From contig NZ_VKHR01000022.1 in the NCBI RefSeq assembly GCF_009663145.1, forward strand, positions 1 to 64,000: a DNA stretch of 64,000 nt. Direction: 5' to 3'. This document shows, piece after piece, positions 27,935 to 37,872 of the stretch. The first letter of the stretch is position 1. Each line of letters starts with the position of its first letter. The notes beneath the pieces are model-generated. The model was not told the DNA's origin. It made no database searches and saw only the letters and a list, made by a program, of their open reading frames with translations. A program made the translations under genes and the position numbers. The stretch comes from Shewanella sp. TC10. GTDB lineage: Bacteria > Pseudomonadota > Gammaproteobacteria > Enterobacterales > Shewanellaceae.

Positions 27935-28312
27935 CTATTTAACTTTCTGTTTAACTATTATTGAAGCGACAACTAGCAACATAGCAATGGCAAAAAAATC
28001 GACGAGATAACCTTGTCCCTGAGAAAAATTACCAAAAGGCATTGCGAGCGAGAAAGGCGCCTGAAAGGGAAAGAGCTCATTAAGTGGTAAAGGCCTTACG
28101 ACTTGTGTAGCAAACAAAACTAACAGAGGAACAAGTCCCAATCGGTTTCCTTTAAGTACGCAGTAACTCCCAACAAAAGGAATGACAATAAACATTTGAC
28201 AATAGCTGAATTGATAGAACCATTGTTCATGGGTCGGCTGGGTGAACATCAATAACATAGCAGCAATGAAACCATATAGAATTAATAAGACTGCTGATAT
28301 TGTTTTAAGCAT
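27935..28312 (-). CDS. Hypothetical small membrane protein
   Basis: 125 residues, mostly hydrophobic, with four likely helices (about 3-20, 38-55, 60-72, 102-120). GGATG precedes the ATG by a few bases. It lies in a minus-strand row with the DTW gene upstream and another membrane protein downstream. I do not recognise the family. Confidence 0.55.
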   Translation of the reverse strand: MLKTISAVLLILYGFIAAMLLMFTQPTHEQWFYQFSYCQMFIVIPFVGSYCVLKGNRLGLVPLLVLFATQVVRPLPLNELFPFQAPFSLAMPFGNFSQGQGYLVDFFAIAMLLVVASIIVKQKVK

Positions 28313-28331
28313 AATACATCCATGTTTGTCG

Positions 28332-28841
28332 TTATTTTTTCAAGTCAATTTGTAATCTAAGCAAATCCATAATTTTTTCAGCACATGATGAATTACCGTA
28401 CTGTTTTAAAATATGTGCTGCGCACTCTGCGGTACATAATCCACCCTCTAGCTGATTCCTTCTTAACTTATAAATTGAATCTTCGGAGTTGTTAATGGAC
28501 ACTTTGTTAAGCGTTTTTAAATAAGGGCTTCGATTAAAGATTTTACGGGCTTCTTGCCACGTGGAGTCAATGATGATTAAAGCATCGAAATCCGATATAA
28601 CTTTATTATTGGCAGCTACTTTTGCGTTACCAGAGTTATTCTCTGTTTGTTTATCTTTTTCAGTCTCAGGAAAAAGTAAACCGACACTAGACGAAATGAT
28701 TAACTCAATTAATGCCTCATTGGGTTTTACTCTATCCCACTCAATTACCCAAGCATCTTCATCAAGGACTTGTTTGACCCAGCGCCCTGTATTATTGGGC
28801 CTAGTGATTTCTTTTTGATGAGTAAGTAATATGATTTTCAT
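28332..28841 (-). CDS. Short DTW-domain protein (tRNA aminocarboxypropyltransferase family)
   Basis: 169 residues. The DTW signature appears as IIIDSTWQEARKIFNRSP. The family-typical opening LTHQKEITRPNNTGR and the C-terminal LRRNQLEGGLCTAECAAHIL also fit. In E. coli the DTW enzyme TapT makes acp3U in tRNA using S-adenosylmethionine. This protein lacks the N-terminal cysteine cluster and is shorter than TapT (about 230 residues), so it belongs to the short subgroup, whose substrate is less certain. No clear ribosome site precedes ATG 28841. It is divergent from the LysE gene. Confidence 0.82.
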   Translation of the reverse strand: MKIILLTHQKEITRPNNTGRWVKQVLDEDAWVIEWDRVKPNEALIELIISSSVGLLFPETEKDKQTENNSGNAKVAANNKVISDFDALIIIDSTWQEARKIFNRSPYLKTLNKVSINNSEDSIYKLRRNQLEGGLCTAECAAHILKQYGNSSCAEKIMDLLRLQIDLKK

Positions 28842-28943
28842 TTAACGGGTTCAGTAAACAAGGTAGTGAATAAGAGGGACATTGCATTGCTATATTTATT
28901 TAAGATAAGCTCAGCAGTCAATGTATCAGGAAGCACAATTATA

Positions 28944-29567
28944 ATGGAACTCCAGCAATCTCTCAGCCTTTTATTTACCATGTTAGTGTTGGCTTTGGTT
29001 CCTGGCCCTGTGGTATTCGCTATTATTTCACGCTCTTTTTCCCATGGTTTAGTTGCAGCAATGCAGTTGTTTTGGGGAGTATTATTAGCTGACTATCTAT
29101 TTATTTGTATTGCACTATTTGGACTAACGGCTTTAGCCAATGTTATGGGCCCAGCCTTTGTTGTCATCAAATATTGTAGTGCAGCATATTTGTGTATCTT
29201 AGGTTTACAACTCATCACTTCAAAAACTAAAACAGCTGAAATCCTTGAAGTTAAAAAGCCGGGATATTCAAGCGGCTTCAAACATACATTGACTGGCTTA
29301 ATGATTGGATTAAGTAATCCTAAAGCAATAATTTTTTATATTGGTTTTTTCCCCGCTTTTGTTCCATCAAACAATATTAGTATCAATGACGTCATTCTTG
29401 TTATGAGTATTGCCACCCTTTCTTTTGGCAGTGTTAATTTTTGTTACTCACTCATGGCCGTAAGAGCTAAAAAAGTTTTTAGCTCTGCGAAAGCCAATTT
29501 GATTATAAATAAAGTCGCTGGCAGTGTGATGCTAATTGCTGGAATACTTATAGCATTTAGCATTTAG
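28944..29567 (+). CDS. LysE/RhtB family amino-acid exporter
   Basis: I start at ATG 28944 (207 aa, MELQQSLSLL…), which gives the normal RhtB length; the upstream start at 28866 adds residues without family similarity. Five or six membrane helices and the family motif LVPGPVVFAIISRSFSHGL near the N-terminus are present, with GLMIGLSNPKAIIFYIGFFPAF in the middle. AGGAAG lies about 12 bases upstream. The family exports amino acids or homoserine lactones; the substrate is not predictable here. Confidence 0.85.
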   Translation: MELQQSLSLLFTMLVLALVPGPVVFAIISRSFSHGLVAAMQLFWGVLLADYLFICIALFGLTALANVMGPAFVVIKYCSAAYLCILGLQLITSKTKTAEILEVKKPGYSSGFKHTLTGLMIGLSNPKAIIFYIGFFPAFVPSNNISINDVILVMSIATLSFGSVNFCYSLMAVRAKKVFSSAKANLIINKVAGSVMLIAGILIAFSI

Positions 29568-29846
29568 CTTTCGCTAAATCATATTAATAAACTGAACACG
29601 ATATTTAATCATATTGACCTCTGTCACAATTTAATCATTACTTCGTCTTAGCTTAAAGAAACCCTTTTAAATGTTGTCATTAAGATCTATTGTTAATTTA
29701 TATAACCCGAAGATACAACCATATACACACAAGTGTTGCAAAACGTTGTTATTCGGTCTGTATACAAATGAATCTATTCTCACATTCAAATCTAGGTATT
29801 AATATATCTGAACTCATTACATTCTGTTTAGTAAAGGAATCATCTC

Positions 29847-30071
29847 ATGATTATTGAAGTCAAAGTTCACTGCAGTAATTGCAAAGAGCATCTGATGACC
29901 AATAGCAAATTCTACCCTGATGGTTTTTCTGATTGCCTTTGCCCGAGCTGCCACACTCGATGTCACTTTAGTCAGACTGTTGAAGAAATGATTTCTATAT
30001 CCAAATGGTACAACCCATTAACCTGGGGAAAATTGAAACCTATTTCGCAGCTCAGTCACAAAGCGATCTAA
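29847..30071 (+). CDS. Small zinc-ribbon-like hypothetical protein
   Basis: 74 residues with two cysteine pairs: HCSNCKEH near the N-terminus and CLCPSCHTRC in the middle, suggesting one structural zinc. AAGGAA lies 8 bases before the ATG. The C-terminal half contains KWYNPLTWGKLKP. It is flanked by long A+T-rich spacers. I do not recognise a family; expression seems likely from the good ribosome site. Confidence 0.6.
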   Translation: MIIEVKVHCSNCKEHLMTNSKFYPDGFSDCLCPSCHTRCHFSQTVEEMISISKWYNPLTWGKLKPISQLSHKAI

Positions 30072-30225
30072 CAACTTTATATCGAGCAAATATTTCACTG
30101 TTCAATATTTCTCTGTCCATACCTCTCTGTCTATTTTAACCCAAATCGATTCAAGAGCTGTTCAGCTTATATAAGCTATTTTTAGTTTTTTACTAGGGCC
30201 GCACACGTTTAGGAAAAGTAAAGTT

Positions 30226-30726
30226 ATGCAAGTATATTCTTCAGTCAATAGTCAACCAGCTAGCAATTCAAGTTCTGTAAATACTACTGTTGCACCTTCT
30301 AAATCTATCGATTCAGCTTCTTCTAATGGCTTGCCTTTGAGCTCTGCTGTTTCAGCGACTCAAGCTACTCCTCAAACTGATACCGTAACAATCAGTGCCA
30401 GAGCGATGTCTATGTCGTTAAACATGTCTACTTCGAGCACCGAAACGGCTAATGACTCAACAGTCCAGCCTGCTTTACCAAACGATGGTGAAAAAGTTGA
30501 AAATTATGTTCATTATAAGAAAGCTCAAGCTCAGTATCAGTTCTATTCTGATTTAGCAGGTGTTGCTAATGGTAGCGATAGTTCAATGAGTGCGACTTCA
30601 GCTTATATTGTAAAAAATAATGATGAAGCAAGAGCCGCAACGGTTCAGGCTGCCAATATGAACAACCAACAAGATATGTTGAATACCTATATTGAAACGA
30701 CTCAAAGCATAAACGAAAGCGTATAG
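30226..30726 (+). CDS. Hypothetical Ser/Thr-rich protein with DTVTIS motif
   Basis: 166 residues, very rich in Ser, Thr, Ala and Asn in the first 80 residues, with no signal peptide or membrane segment. The motif DTVTISARA (residues about 52-60) resembles the 'DTVxISxxA' tag found in several small Shewanella and Vibrio proteins related to flagellar and surface functions. The second half (ENYVHYKKAQAQYQFYSDLAG) is likely helical. TAGGAAAAG precedes the ATG, and a strong terminator follows at 30826. Function unknown. Confidence 0.6.
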   Translation: MQVYSSVNSQPASNSSSVNTTVAPSKSIDSASSNGLPLSSAVSATQATPQTDTVTISARAMSMSLNMSTSSTETANDSTVQPALPNDGEKVENYVHYKKAQAQYQFYSDLAGVANGSDSSMSATSAYIVKNNDEARAATVQAANMNNQQDMLNTYIETTQSINESV

Positions 30727-30825
30727 GTTTTTAATTTTAAATAACAATCTTAAACTACGTATCCGTAACTATCATTTTATGTTACAAGCAGTAAATTAAA
30801 TGCTTAAGTATTAGTTGTAATATTC

Positions 30826-30867
30826 AATAGGCTGTTATCATTGTCGATAACAGCCTATTTTTTATTT
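30826..30867 (+). terminator. Rho-independent terminator
   Basis: Perfect 14-bp inverted repeat AATAGGCTGTTATC (30826-30839) and GATAACAGCCTATT (30846-30859), 6-nt loop, then a T-rich tail. It ends the 30226 transcript. Confidence 0.9.
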
Positions 30868-30898
30868 GATGTATTACAGTCATTATAATGAGTACAAA

Positions 30899-32377
30899 AT
30901 GAAGTTAAAAATACTAGCAGGGATAGCTTTACTAAGCAGTTTTTCCACCCATGCAGCTTGGTGGATAGAACCAACCGACTTACCACTTCGCGCAGACATT
31001 CAACTATTAGCCGACACTGGCATTATTCTTCAACCTGTGACGACGTTTCCATTGATGTGGTCAGGGATAAAGTCAGACCTTGATAACGCAGCTGAAAGCC
31101 CGATGACGGTTCATCAAAAAGACGCTTATCATCGTGTTATGCGCGCCTATAACAAAGATCATCAAGCAATAAACCTTGGCGCCAGTCTATCAGGTGCGAA
31201 TGAACAAGCGCGCTTCATTGGGTACGGCAATGATTATCGAGATAAAGCAGAAGTTGAGTTCACAGCAGAAGTGACTCAAGACTGGTTTAGTGGACGCCTT
31301 GCAGCGAGCTATCACTACGATGCCATTGATGGCAACGAATCACGCCTTGATAACAGTTTCGCTGCGGTAAAACTCGGCAATTGGATTGTGACCGGTGGCG
31401 CTGTCCAAAAGTACTGGGGGCCTGGCTGGGATACCGGTTTAATTCAAACGACAAACGCTCGCCCAATGCCAGGGATTACCTTTTCAAGAAACAACAGTAA
31501 TGCGTTTGAAACGCCTTGGTTGAATTGGATTGGCCCTTGGACATTCACCACCAGCTTTAGCCAAATGGAAAGCGAGCGCTATGTTCCCGATACTCAACAT
31601 TGGGGCGCACGCGGTACCTTTAAACCTATCTCTAAGTTAGAGGTTGGTTTCTCTTGGACCATGCAATGGGGCGGCGAAGGCTATGGAAATAGCTTATCAG
31701 ACTGGTGGGATGGCCTGACAAATGGCGGTGTAGATGAAGGTGATGAAGTCAATGGTCAGGAGAACATGCTTGCAGGTTATGACTTCAGATGGTCAGATAC
31801 CGCATGGGGCGTGCCATATGGCATTTATTATGAGCGTATCCATGAAGATTATCACAATGGAAAAAATAGGCTGATAAACGCATCTAACATGGGCGGCGTT
31901 GATATTTATATTGCCGAGTTAAGTACCCGATTTTTTGCTGAGTACTCTGATACAGCCGCATCATGCGGAATAGAATCGGATGTTTACAACTGTATGTATG
32001 AGCATGGTTTTTATCGAGACGGTTATCGTTATTACGGCAGAAGCCTTGGTAGCACATACGATAATGATTCGCGGGTTGTGGTGTTAGGTGGTATTACTCA
32101 ACTTGAACATGGCCAAAGTCTTAGTACTAAGTTCCGCTATGCTAAATTAAACTTTGATGGCAGCGATGTAAGTTATCCTGAAACATCTGAAGGCGGTAAC
32201 CCAGTTTCACCTGGTCGATACGAACGTTTATACCAAATTGATGCAAGCTATCATCGCCCATTTTATGAAGGAAAACTAAAACTTGGCGGTACAGTTGGTT
32301 ACAGTGAATATCCTGAGATTGAAACAAGTAGCGATTGGGAAACCACCTTTTATGCTGGTTGGGAACGTGACTTCTAA
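30899..32377 (+). CDS. wzi: Wzi-family capsule/exopolysaccharide outer-membrane protein
   Basis: A 492-residue outer-membrane protein. Start at ATG 30899 gives a clean signal peptide (MKLKILAGIALLSSFSTHAAWW). The family opening WWIEPTDLPLRADIQLLADTGII is present. VTGGAVQKYWGPGWDTGLI and a C-terminal beta-barrel ending in the aromatic YAGWERDF follow. Wzi in E. coli binds capsule at the surface. Here it stands just before the regulator genes of the exopolysaccharide locus, convergent with them, so it may anchor that polymer (inference). Because the preceding terminator lies at its start, its promoter is not obvious. Confidence 0.88.
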   Translation: MKLKILAGIALLSSFSTHAAWWIEPTDLPLRADIQLLADTGIILQPVTTFPLMWSGIKSDLDNAAESPMTVHQKDAYHRVMRAYNKDHQAINLGASLSGANEQARFIGYGNDYRDKAEVEFTAEVTQDWFSGRLAASYHYDAIDGNESRLDNSFAAVKLGNWIVTGGAVQKYWGPGWDTGLIQTTNARPMPGITFSRNNSNAFETPWLNWIGPWTFTTSFSQMESERYVPDTQHWGARGTFKPISKLEVGFSWTMQWGGEGYGNSLSDWWDGLTNGGVDEGDEVNGQENMLAGYDFRWSDTAWGVPYGIYYERIHEDYHNGKNRLINASNMGGVDIYIAELSTRFFAEYSDTAASCGIESDVYNCMYEHGFYRDGYRYYGRSLGSTYDNDSRVVVLGGITQLEHGQSLSTKFRYAKLNFDGSDVSYPETSEGGNPVSPGRYERLYQIDASYHRPFYEGKLKLGGTVGYSEYPEIETSSDWETTFYAGWERDF

Positions 32378-32434
32378 ACAGTTCATATCAATAGCGTAAA
32401 CTCAATTCTTAGGATTTACTAAGCTAAAGCATTA

Positions 32435-32465
32435 AAAAGCCCATCAACTGTGATGGGCTTTTTGT
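32435..32465. terminator. Terminator between wzi and the convergent regulator
   Basis: 12-bp inverted repeat AAAAGCCCATCA (32435-32446) and TGATGGGCTTTT (32451-32462), 4-nt loop, flanked by A and T runs, so active in both directions. Confidence 0.85.
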
Positions 32466-32508
32466 TTACTGCCTTTTATTTACTGTTTCGAGCTTTAGAT
32501 TCAGCTCA

Positions 32509-34053
32509 TTAAAGCCCTTTATCTTCCCACTGCTGCTTTTTACGATAAATTGTCGATGGGCTCACATCTAACAGGGCAGCAGCTTTAGGAATATTGCCAT
32601 CACATTGAGAGATGGCAGTTTCAATGGTTATTTTTTCAGTTAACCAAAGTGGCTGGATGTCTTCTTCAGAAGTGATTGCATGAACAAACTGTTCATTAAG
32701 CGCAACTGAACTGCTTGTACTAGAACTTGGTATTTGTGCACTATCCATATTATTTGAATGAGACTGAACATCAGGCTCGGATTGAGATAGATGGCTGGCA
32801 TTAATTTCAGTCACTGTCGCCCCACCACTATTTTGTAACTGAGTCACTGTTTCATTCACTACTTCAGGTTTATTCAAGGTTAATGCTGAAGTCACCTGCG
32901 CAGGAAGCATGGTTAAACTGACCTCATCAGCAATGTTAAGCACCACAACCTGACGTATTACATTTTGTAGTTGACGGACGTTACCTGGCCACGAATATTG
33001 GGTAAAACAACGTTCAACTTCTGAACTAAAACGCTTAAAGGTTTTACCTTCTTCTTTACTATATTGTTTTAATAGCTTTTTAGCGATTGAAATAACATCT
33101 TTACCGCGCTGTCTTAATGGCGGAAGTTCAATAGGTATCACGTGCAATCGATAGTATAAATCCTCTCTAAAGCGACCTTCTTGTACTTCTTTCCAAGGAT
33201 CTCTGTTGGTTGCACTGATAAATCGGACATCAACTTTTTCTTCTTTGCTGCCACCGACTCGCTGAAACACCCCAGTTTGAATAAACCTAAGCAGTTTACT
33301 TTGCAGCTCTAAGTCCATCTCACATAGCTCATCAAGAAACAGAGTGCCGCCATCAGCACGAGTTGCAGCACCATCACGATTGCTGACAGCGCCAGTAAAC
33401 GCACCTTTGGTATGGCCGAAAATTTCACTTTCAATTAAATCTTTGGGAATTGAAGCACAATTAAGCGCGATAAAAGGTTCTTCAGCCCTTATACCTGCTT
33501 CATGGATCGCTTGGGCACAGACTTCTTTACCCGTGCCGCTTTCACCGACTACAAAAACTGATGCTTTGCTGTTTGCAACACAATCAATGGTGTTATAAAC
33601 CGTTTGCATAGCAAGTGAGTCACCAATAAAGCCATGAAAATTTGTTTTAGGTAAGCTGTTTTCATAATTCGAAACTAATGCGAGCAAATCACGTTGTTTG
33701 AGCGCATTTCGCACTGTGATTGATAGCCTTTTACTATCAAAAGGCTTAATTAAAAAATCAAACGCGCCAGCACGCATAGCATCAACAGCTAAATCAATCG
33801 TGCCATGTGCAGTGATCATGATAACCGTAATATTAGGGTATTCTTTTTGGACTTTAGTCAAAATATCCATACCAGACATATCCGGTAATTTGATATCGAG
33901 TACCAGTAAATCAGGCTGTTTTCGGGCAAGCTCTTTTAAAGCGTCTTCACCAAAATTGACATGGGTGACTTCTGCGCCTTCCGCGCACAGATACTCACTG
34001 TACAACGCACCTAATGACATACTGTCTTCTACAAGAATGGCACTAAATCCCAT
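32509..34053 (-). CDS. Sigma-54-dependent response regulator (LuxO/SypG-like)
   Basis: 514 residues. The receiver domain covers about 1-120 with phospho-acceptor Asp53 ([13 protein letters not shown]). The AAA+ sigma-54 activator domain covers about 140-375 with Walker A GESGTGKE (170-177) and the sigma-54 contact loop GAFTGA (217-222). An unusually long Ser/Thr-rich linker runs over about 390-460. A Fis-type helix-turn-helix at the C-terminus ([19 protein letters not shown]) completes it. In Vibrio fischeri the equivalent SypG activates sigma-54 promoters of the syp polysaccharide genes. Three such promoters exist here at 47538, 54885 and 57593. It follows the hybrid kinase gene by 29 bp and is surely its partner. 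Confidence 0.9.
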   Translation of the reverse strand: MGFSAILVEDSMSLGALYSEYLCAEGAEVTHVNFGEDALKELARKQPDLLVLDIKLPDMSGMDILTKVQKEYPNITVIMITAHGTIDLAVDAMRAGAFDFLIKPFDSKRLSITVRNALKQRDLLALVSNYENSLPKTNFHGFIGDSLAMQTVYNTIDCVANSKASVFVVGESGTGKEVCAQAIHEAGIRAEEPFIALNCASIPKDLIESEIFGHTKGAFTGAVSNRDGAATRADGGTLFLDELCEMDLELQSKLLRFIQTGVFQRVGGSKEEKVDVRFISATNRDPWKEVQEGRFREDLYYRLHVIPIELPPLRQRGKDVISIAKKLLKQYSKEEGKTFKRFSSEVERCFTQYSWPGNVRQLQNVIRQVVVLNIADEVSLTMLPAQVTSALTLNKPEVVNETVTQLQNSGGATVTEINASHLSQSEPDVQSHSNNMDSAQIPSSSTSSSVALNEQFVHAITSEEDIQPLWLTEKITIETAISQCDGNIPKAAALLDVSPSTIYRKKQQWEDKGL

Positions 34054-34082
34054 GTGATAATTCCTTTTTTATTTCAACTTTT

Positions 34083-37000
34083 CTATTCATCTGATTCAAT
34101 ATTAAACTTGTGCTTAATTTGAGATAAACTTTGTTCAGCAACGATAAAGATATCTTCAAATAAGCTAGATAATGGCTCGTCACTCGTTCTTGATGCAGCT
34201 TCTAATTTTGTGGCTATTTCTGAAAGCTTTTGCGCACCAAAACTGCCTGCACTGCTTTTTATGGTATGCACTTGATCTTCGATCTCATCACGGTTTCCTT
34301 CAGGGGTAAGCGCTGCTAAAGTATCGATTCTCATTTTAGTTTCGCCGTAAAATACTTTCATCATTTTAGCTAAACTGGCTTTACCTACGGCTTGTTCCAA
34401 TTCATCAAACACTTGTTGATTTAATAATTCAGCTTTCAGATCATCACCTTTGGCATGACTAGTTTCAGAAGCATCAGTTTCTTGAGCCTGTAAATCAGAG
34501 CTTAACTCATCAACTGGGGACTCAATATTTGAAGCTTCTTCTTGGTTATTAGATTCAGTGTCTAATGCAGCATCGAGTTCTATATTGTCAGGCTCGTTTA
34601 GCACTAATTGCATTCCCATCCCCATTTCAGGTTCTTGCACTACTCGGGCTAGCCAATGACTCACACCTTTAATCAAGTCTGATTTATTAACGGGTTTACC
34701 AATACAATCTAACATCCCTACAGCTTTACAAGCCGCAATTTCCTCACTAAACACATTCGCCGTCATTGCCAGTACTATTTGATCGGGTTTGTGGGCTAAA
34801 ATTTTCTGACAAGCCTCTAGTCCATCCATTTCAGGCATTCTGATATCCATCAGAATTAAATCAAAATCATGTTTTAGGCCAAGCTCTACAGCTTCAACAC
34901 CATTGTTTGCATAGGTCATCACTGCGCCTTCGTTGGTTAACATAGTGCCAGCAACCATTTGGTTTGCGGGACTATCTTCAGCCAATAAAATTCGACAACC
35001 ATTTGGTAAGCTTACTGCTTTCTCTAAGGATTTTTCGTGGGTGTTTTCAGCAGTAGCACCACTGATAAGGCTGAGTAACATCTCACGACTAAGTGGTTTA
35101 CTGACTGACTCTTCTATACCAAGAGATGTGATTAACCCTTGAGCATCATTGTTCACTCCCGATGACAATGCCGAGATATAACCTGTCTCGAACAAGTAGT
35201 CACTTCTTAACAAGCCAATATCTTTTTCTTTCGCTTCAAGTAAACAAGCATCATCAAGCATGACTAAATCAAACCGGCCACGGACACGTGTGCTATTGAA
35301 TACATTGGTAACTTGATGTTCATACTTGGTCTCGACGCCGTATTGACTATATTGTTTCTTAATCAATTTACACACAGTTTCGTCTGGGTGAATTAGTAGC
35401 ACTCTTGGGCGTTCTGGCAACCTTACATTATGGTTAGTCGCTTGACTTGATTCATCTAGTAAAACAGACAGCGTAAATTGACTGCCTTCACCGAGTTTGC
35501 TGGTAACAGAAATCGAACCACCCATCATTTTTGCTAACTCTGAACAAATCGCTAAGCCTAAACCTGTACCTGCATAACTGGTTGTGTGAGTATCATGCAC
35601 TTGAGAGAACTCTCGGAACAACTTCTCTTGAGAAGCTTCACCAATCCCAATCCCTTGGTCAGTAACACGGCAACATAATTCAACTTTGTCATTACCACGA
35701 TTCGGGATCCACATTTCAACAGAAATACAGCCACTGGTTGAAAACTTAATCGCATTATCGACTAAGTTTTGTACCACCTGTCTAATTCGCTGCGCGTCAC
35801 CCACCAGCATTTGCGGCACATTGCGATTAATATAACTCGCTAGATGAACCCCTTTATCGTGGGCTTTATGGGATAAGATTTGCAGTACTTGAGCAACAAG
35901 TTGATCAGGCTCAAACTCTTTAGGTTCTAACACCATTTGACCGGCTTCAATTTTAGAAAAATCAAGAATGTCATTAATCGTGCTTAATAAAACCGAGCCA
36001 GCTTCTTTAGCCGTGCGGGCATACATTCTTTGCCCTTTTTCTAGACTTGAATCCAGTAATAAATCAACACTGCCTAACACGGCATTCAGTGGTGAGCGAA
36101 TTTCATGACTCATGGTCGCTAGGAAACGGGATTTAGCCTTACTGCCCTCTTCAGCTTGCTCTTTTGCTTGGCGCAGCTCTTCTTCTTTAGATTTTTGCTC
36201 TGAAATATTACGTAAAAATGCGGTGTAATACATTTCATCACCTAACTGAATAGGAATCACCCTTAATTCCACAGGAAATTCATCACCCGCTTTGTTATGT
36301 GCCGGTACTTCTATTCGATTATTAAGTACCGGGCCCTCACCTGTCTTTCTATGGTGTTCCATGCCATTTTTATGTGCTTTATGAAAGCCATCTGGAATGA
36401 TGAGGTCCTCTAGTAATTCCCCCAACGCCTCCTCACGTTCATAACCAAACAATTTCACCGCTGCCGCATTAAACTCTTCCACACGGCCAGCTATATTAAT
36501 GGTGATTAACGCATCATGGCTCGCTTCAAGAGTCGCTAAGTGAATAGATTGGGTTCTCGCTGCGGATGCTTGTTCGCTCTTGAGCTCAGAGACGTCTTTG
36601 ATAAATCCAAGAAACAATATTTCCCCATCTATTTCCATCTTAGAAATAGATAATTCAATTGGAAACAAATGACCATCTTTATGCTGCGCTTGTAATTCCC
36701 TTCCACGGCTAAAACCAATTATTTTGGCATCGCCTCCATTCAAATAATCTTGAATGTAGCCATCATGCATAAACCGATCAGCCATCGGCATCAAGATTGA
36801 GACGTTCTCTTCAATGAGCTCTTCTTTTTCATAACCAAAAAGTTTACTGACCGCATTGTTAACTTCATTAATCACGCCATCTACATCAATAATTACAAAA
36901 CCATCAACCGCTGAATCTAATATGGTATTAAGCCGGACATTCGCGCCTTTTAAGTCATGGCGTTCTTCATCAACGGTTTTAAGCATTGCATTAAAAGCAT

Positions 37001-37655
37001 TGGTTGTGTCGGTAATATCTTGAGTGCCAGGCTCAGCAACCTGTACTCCCATTTCTCCCTCAAGCACTCTTTTAGAAGCATGTTGAATATTGAATACATG
37101 CTTAATAAGACGTAAACCCTGAAACCAAGATAAAATAGAAATAAGGATAATCACCAGCAGCATCAAAGCACTATATTTCACAGCAACATTTTCAACACTG
37201 GTATCAAACTCGACAGTATTAACCATCACCTTAATATCAATGCCATTGCCATTATTTGATTGTGCTTCCACTAACACTAAATCTTCAGTTCGTACTGATA
37301 AATCTGGGGCTAGCAGTTCAAAAACACCTTGGAGATTTCTCTGCGCGGCATATAGGCGAGTGCCATCTTTGAATATTTGTACCGATTCGATATGACTAAT
37401 TTGGTGTTCTTCTAAAGACTGTTTAAGAAGTAATATAGATTTGCGGGGCTGATTGACATCAACACTATTAGCAACCAATACAGCTGACAAGTGACCCTGT
37501 TGCTGTATTTCGGCTTGATTGGCTACCTGAATAACGCCAAGACTGTTGTAAATAAGCATTAACAGTAATGCAGCTTGCATTAACCCTATGGCGATAATAG
37601 CTTTTAATCTAAAAGACAAATTCCTTCTCCTAATGCCGCTTACAAATCTATCCAT
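34083..37655 (-). CDS. Hybrid sensor histidine kinase with two PAS, two receiver and an Hpt domain (RscS/SypF-like)
   Basis: 1190 residues. Two membrane helices (about 18-40 and 162-180) flank a periplasmic sensor. HAMP, then two PAS domains (about 245-355 and 370-485) follow. The dimerisation domain has His517 in SHEIRSP and the ATPase domain has NLVDNAIKF, DQGIGIG and GTGLGLAI. A degenerate first receiver (about 750-870; Asp801 but altered acidic pocket), a canonical receiver with Asp937 (LILMDIRMPEMDG) and a C-terminal phosphotransfer domain with His1130 (HTIKSSAGSFG) complete the protein. This can run a full phosphorelay to the sigma-54 regulator and perhaps to the receiver at 37873. RscS and SypF of V. 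fischeri have similar layouts. The signal is unknown. Confidence 0.9.
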   Translation of the reverse strand: MDRFVSGIRRRNLSFRLKAIIAIGLMQAALLLMLIYNSLGVIQVANQAEIQQQGHLSAVLVANSVDVNQPRKSILLLKQSLEEHQISHIESVQIFKDGTRLYAAQRNLQGVFELLAPDLSVRTEDLVLVEAQSNNGNGIDIKVMVNTVEFDTSVENVAVKYSALMLLVIILISILSWFQGLRLIKHVFNIQHASKRVLEGEMGVQVAEPGTQDITDTTNAFNAMLKTVDEERHDLKGANVRLNTILDSAVDGFVIIDVDGVINEVNNAVSKLFGYEKEELIEENVSILMPMADRFMHDGYIQDYLNGGDAKIIGFSRGRELQAQHKDGHLFPIELSISKMEIDGEILFLGFIKDVSELKSEQASAARTQSIHLATLEASHDALITINIAGRVEEFNAAAVKLFGYEREEALGELLEDLIIPDGFHKAHKNGMEHHRKTGEGPVLNNRIEVPAHNKAGDEFPVELRVIPIQLGDEMYYTAFLRNISEQKSKEEELRQAKEQAEEGSKAKSRFLATMSHEIRSPLNAVLGSVDLLLDSSLEKGQRMYARTAKEAGSVLLSTINDILDFSKIEAGQMVLEPKEFEPDQLVAQVLQILSHKAHDKGVHLASYINRNVPQMLVGDAQRIRQVVQNLVDNAIKFSTSGCISVEMWIPNRGNDKVELCCRVTDQGIGIGEASQEKLFREFSQVHDTHTTSYAGTGLGLAICSELAKMMGGSISVTSKLGEGSQFTLSVLLDESSQATNHNVRLPERPRVLLIHPDETVCKLIKKQYSQYGVETKYEHQVTNVFNSTRVRGRFDLVMLDDACLLEAKEKDIGLLRSDYLFETGYISALSSGVNNDAQGLITSLGIEESVSKPLSREMLLSLISGATAENTHEKSLEKAVSLPNGCRILLAEDSPANQMVAGTMLTNEGAVMTYANNGVEAVELGLKHDFDLILMDIRMPEMDGLEACQKILAHKPDQIVLAMTANVFSEEIAACKAVGMLDCIGKPVNKSDLIKGVSHWLARVVQEPEMGMGMQLVLNEPDNIELDAALDTESNNQEEASNIESPVDELSSDLQAQETDASETSHAKGDDLKAELLNQQVFDELEQAVGKASLAKMMKVFYGETKMRIDTLAALTPEGNRDEIEDQVHTIKSSAGSFGAQKLSEIATKLEAASRTSDEPLSSLFEDIFIVAEQSLSQIKHKFNIESDE

Positions 37656-37723
37656 GTTATTGGGAAATAACCACTATATATCCAATATAAAGCATGCCAC
37701 AACTCACTATGGAACACCTCGTT

Positions 37724-37751
37724 GCATTTTGCAAAAATTAATTTGCAAAAT
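37724..37751. promoter_or_regulatory. Paired TTTTGCAAAA-type motifs between the divergent regulator genes
   Basis: GCATTTTGCAAAA (37724-37736) and ATTTGCAAAAT (37741-37751) lie between the kinase and the phosphatase genes. They resemble the motifs found about 100 bp upstream of the three sigma-54 promoters. This would fit autoregulation by the same activator, although no good -24/-12 site is seen here. Confidence 0.4.
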
Positions 37752-37872
37752 GAAAATACGCTATATTGCACATTGCGAATAATCAAATATAACTATGATA
37801 ATAAACAATAAATAAATTTAGGAACATAAATTGCTTTAACTCTCTATACCTCTTTATTTTTAGGAAACAGCT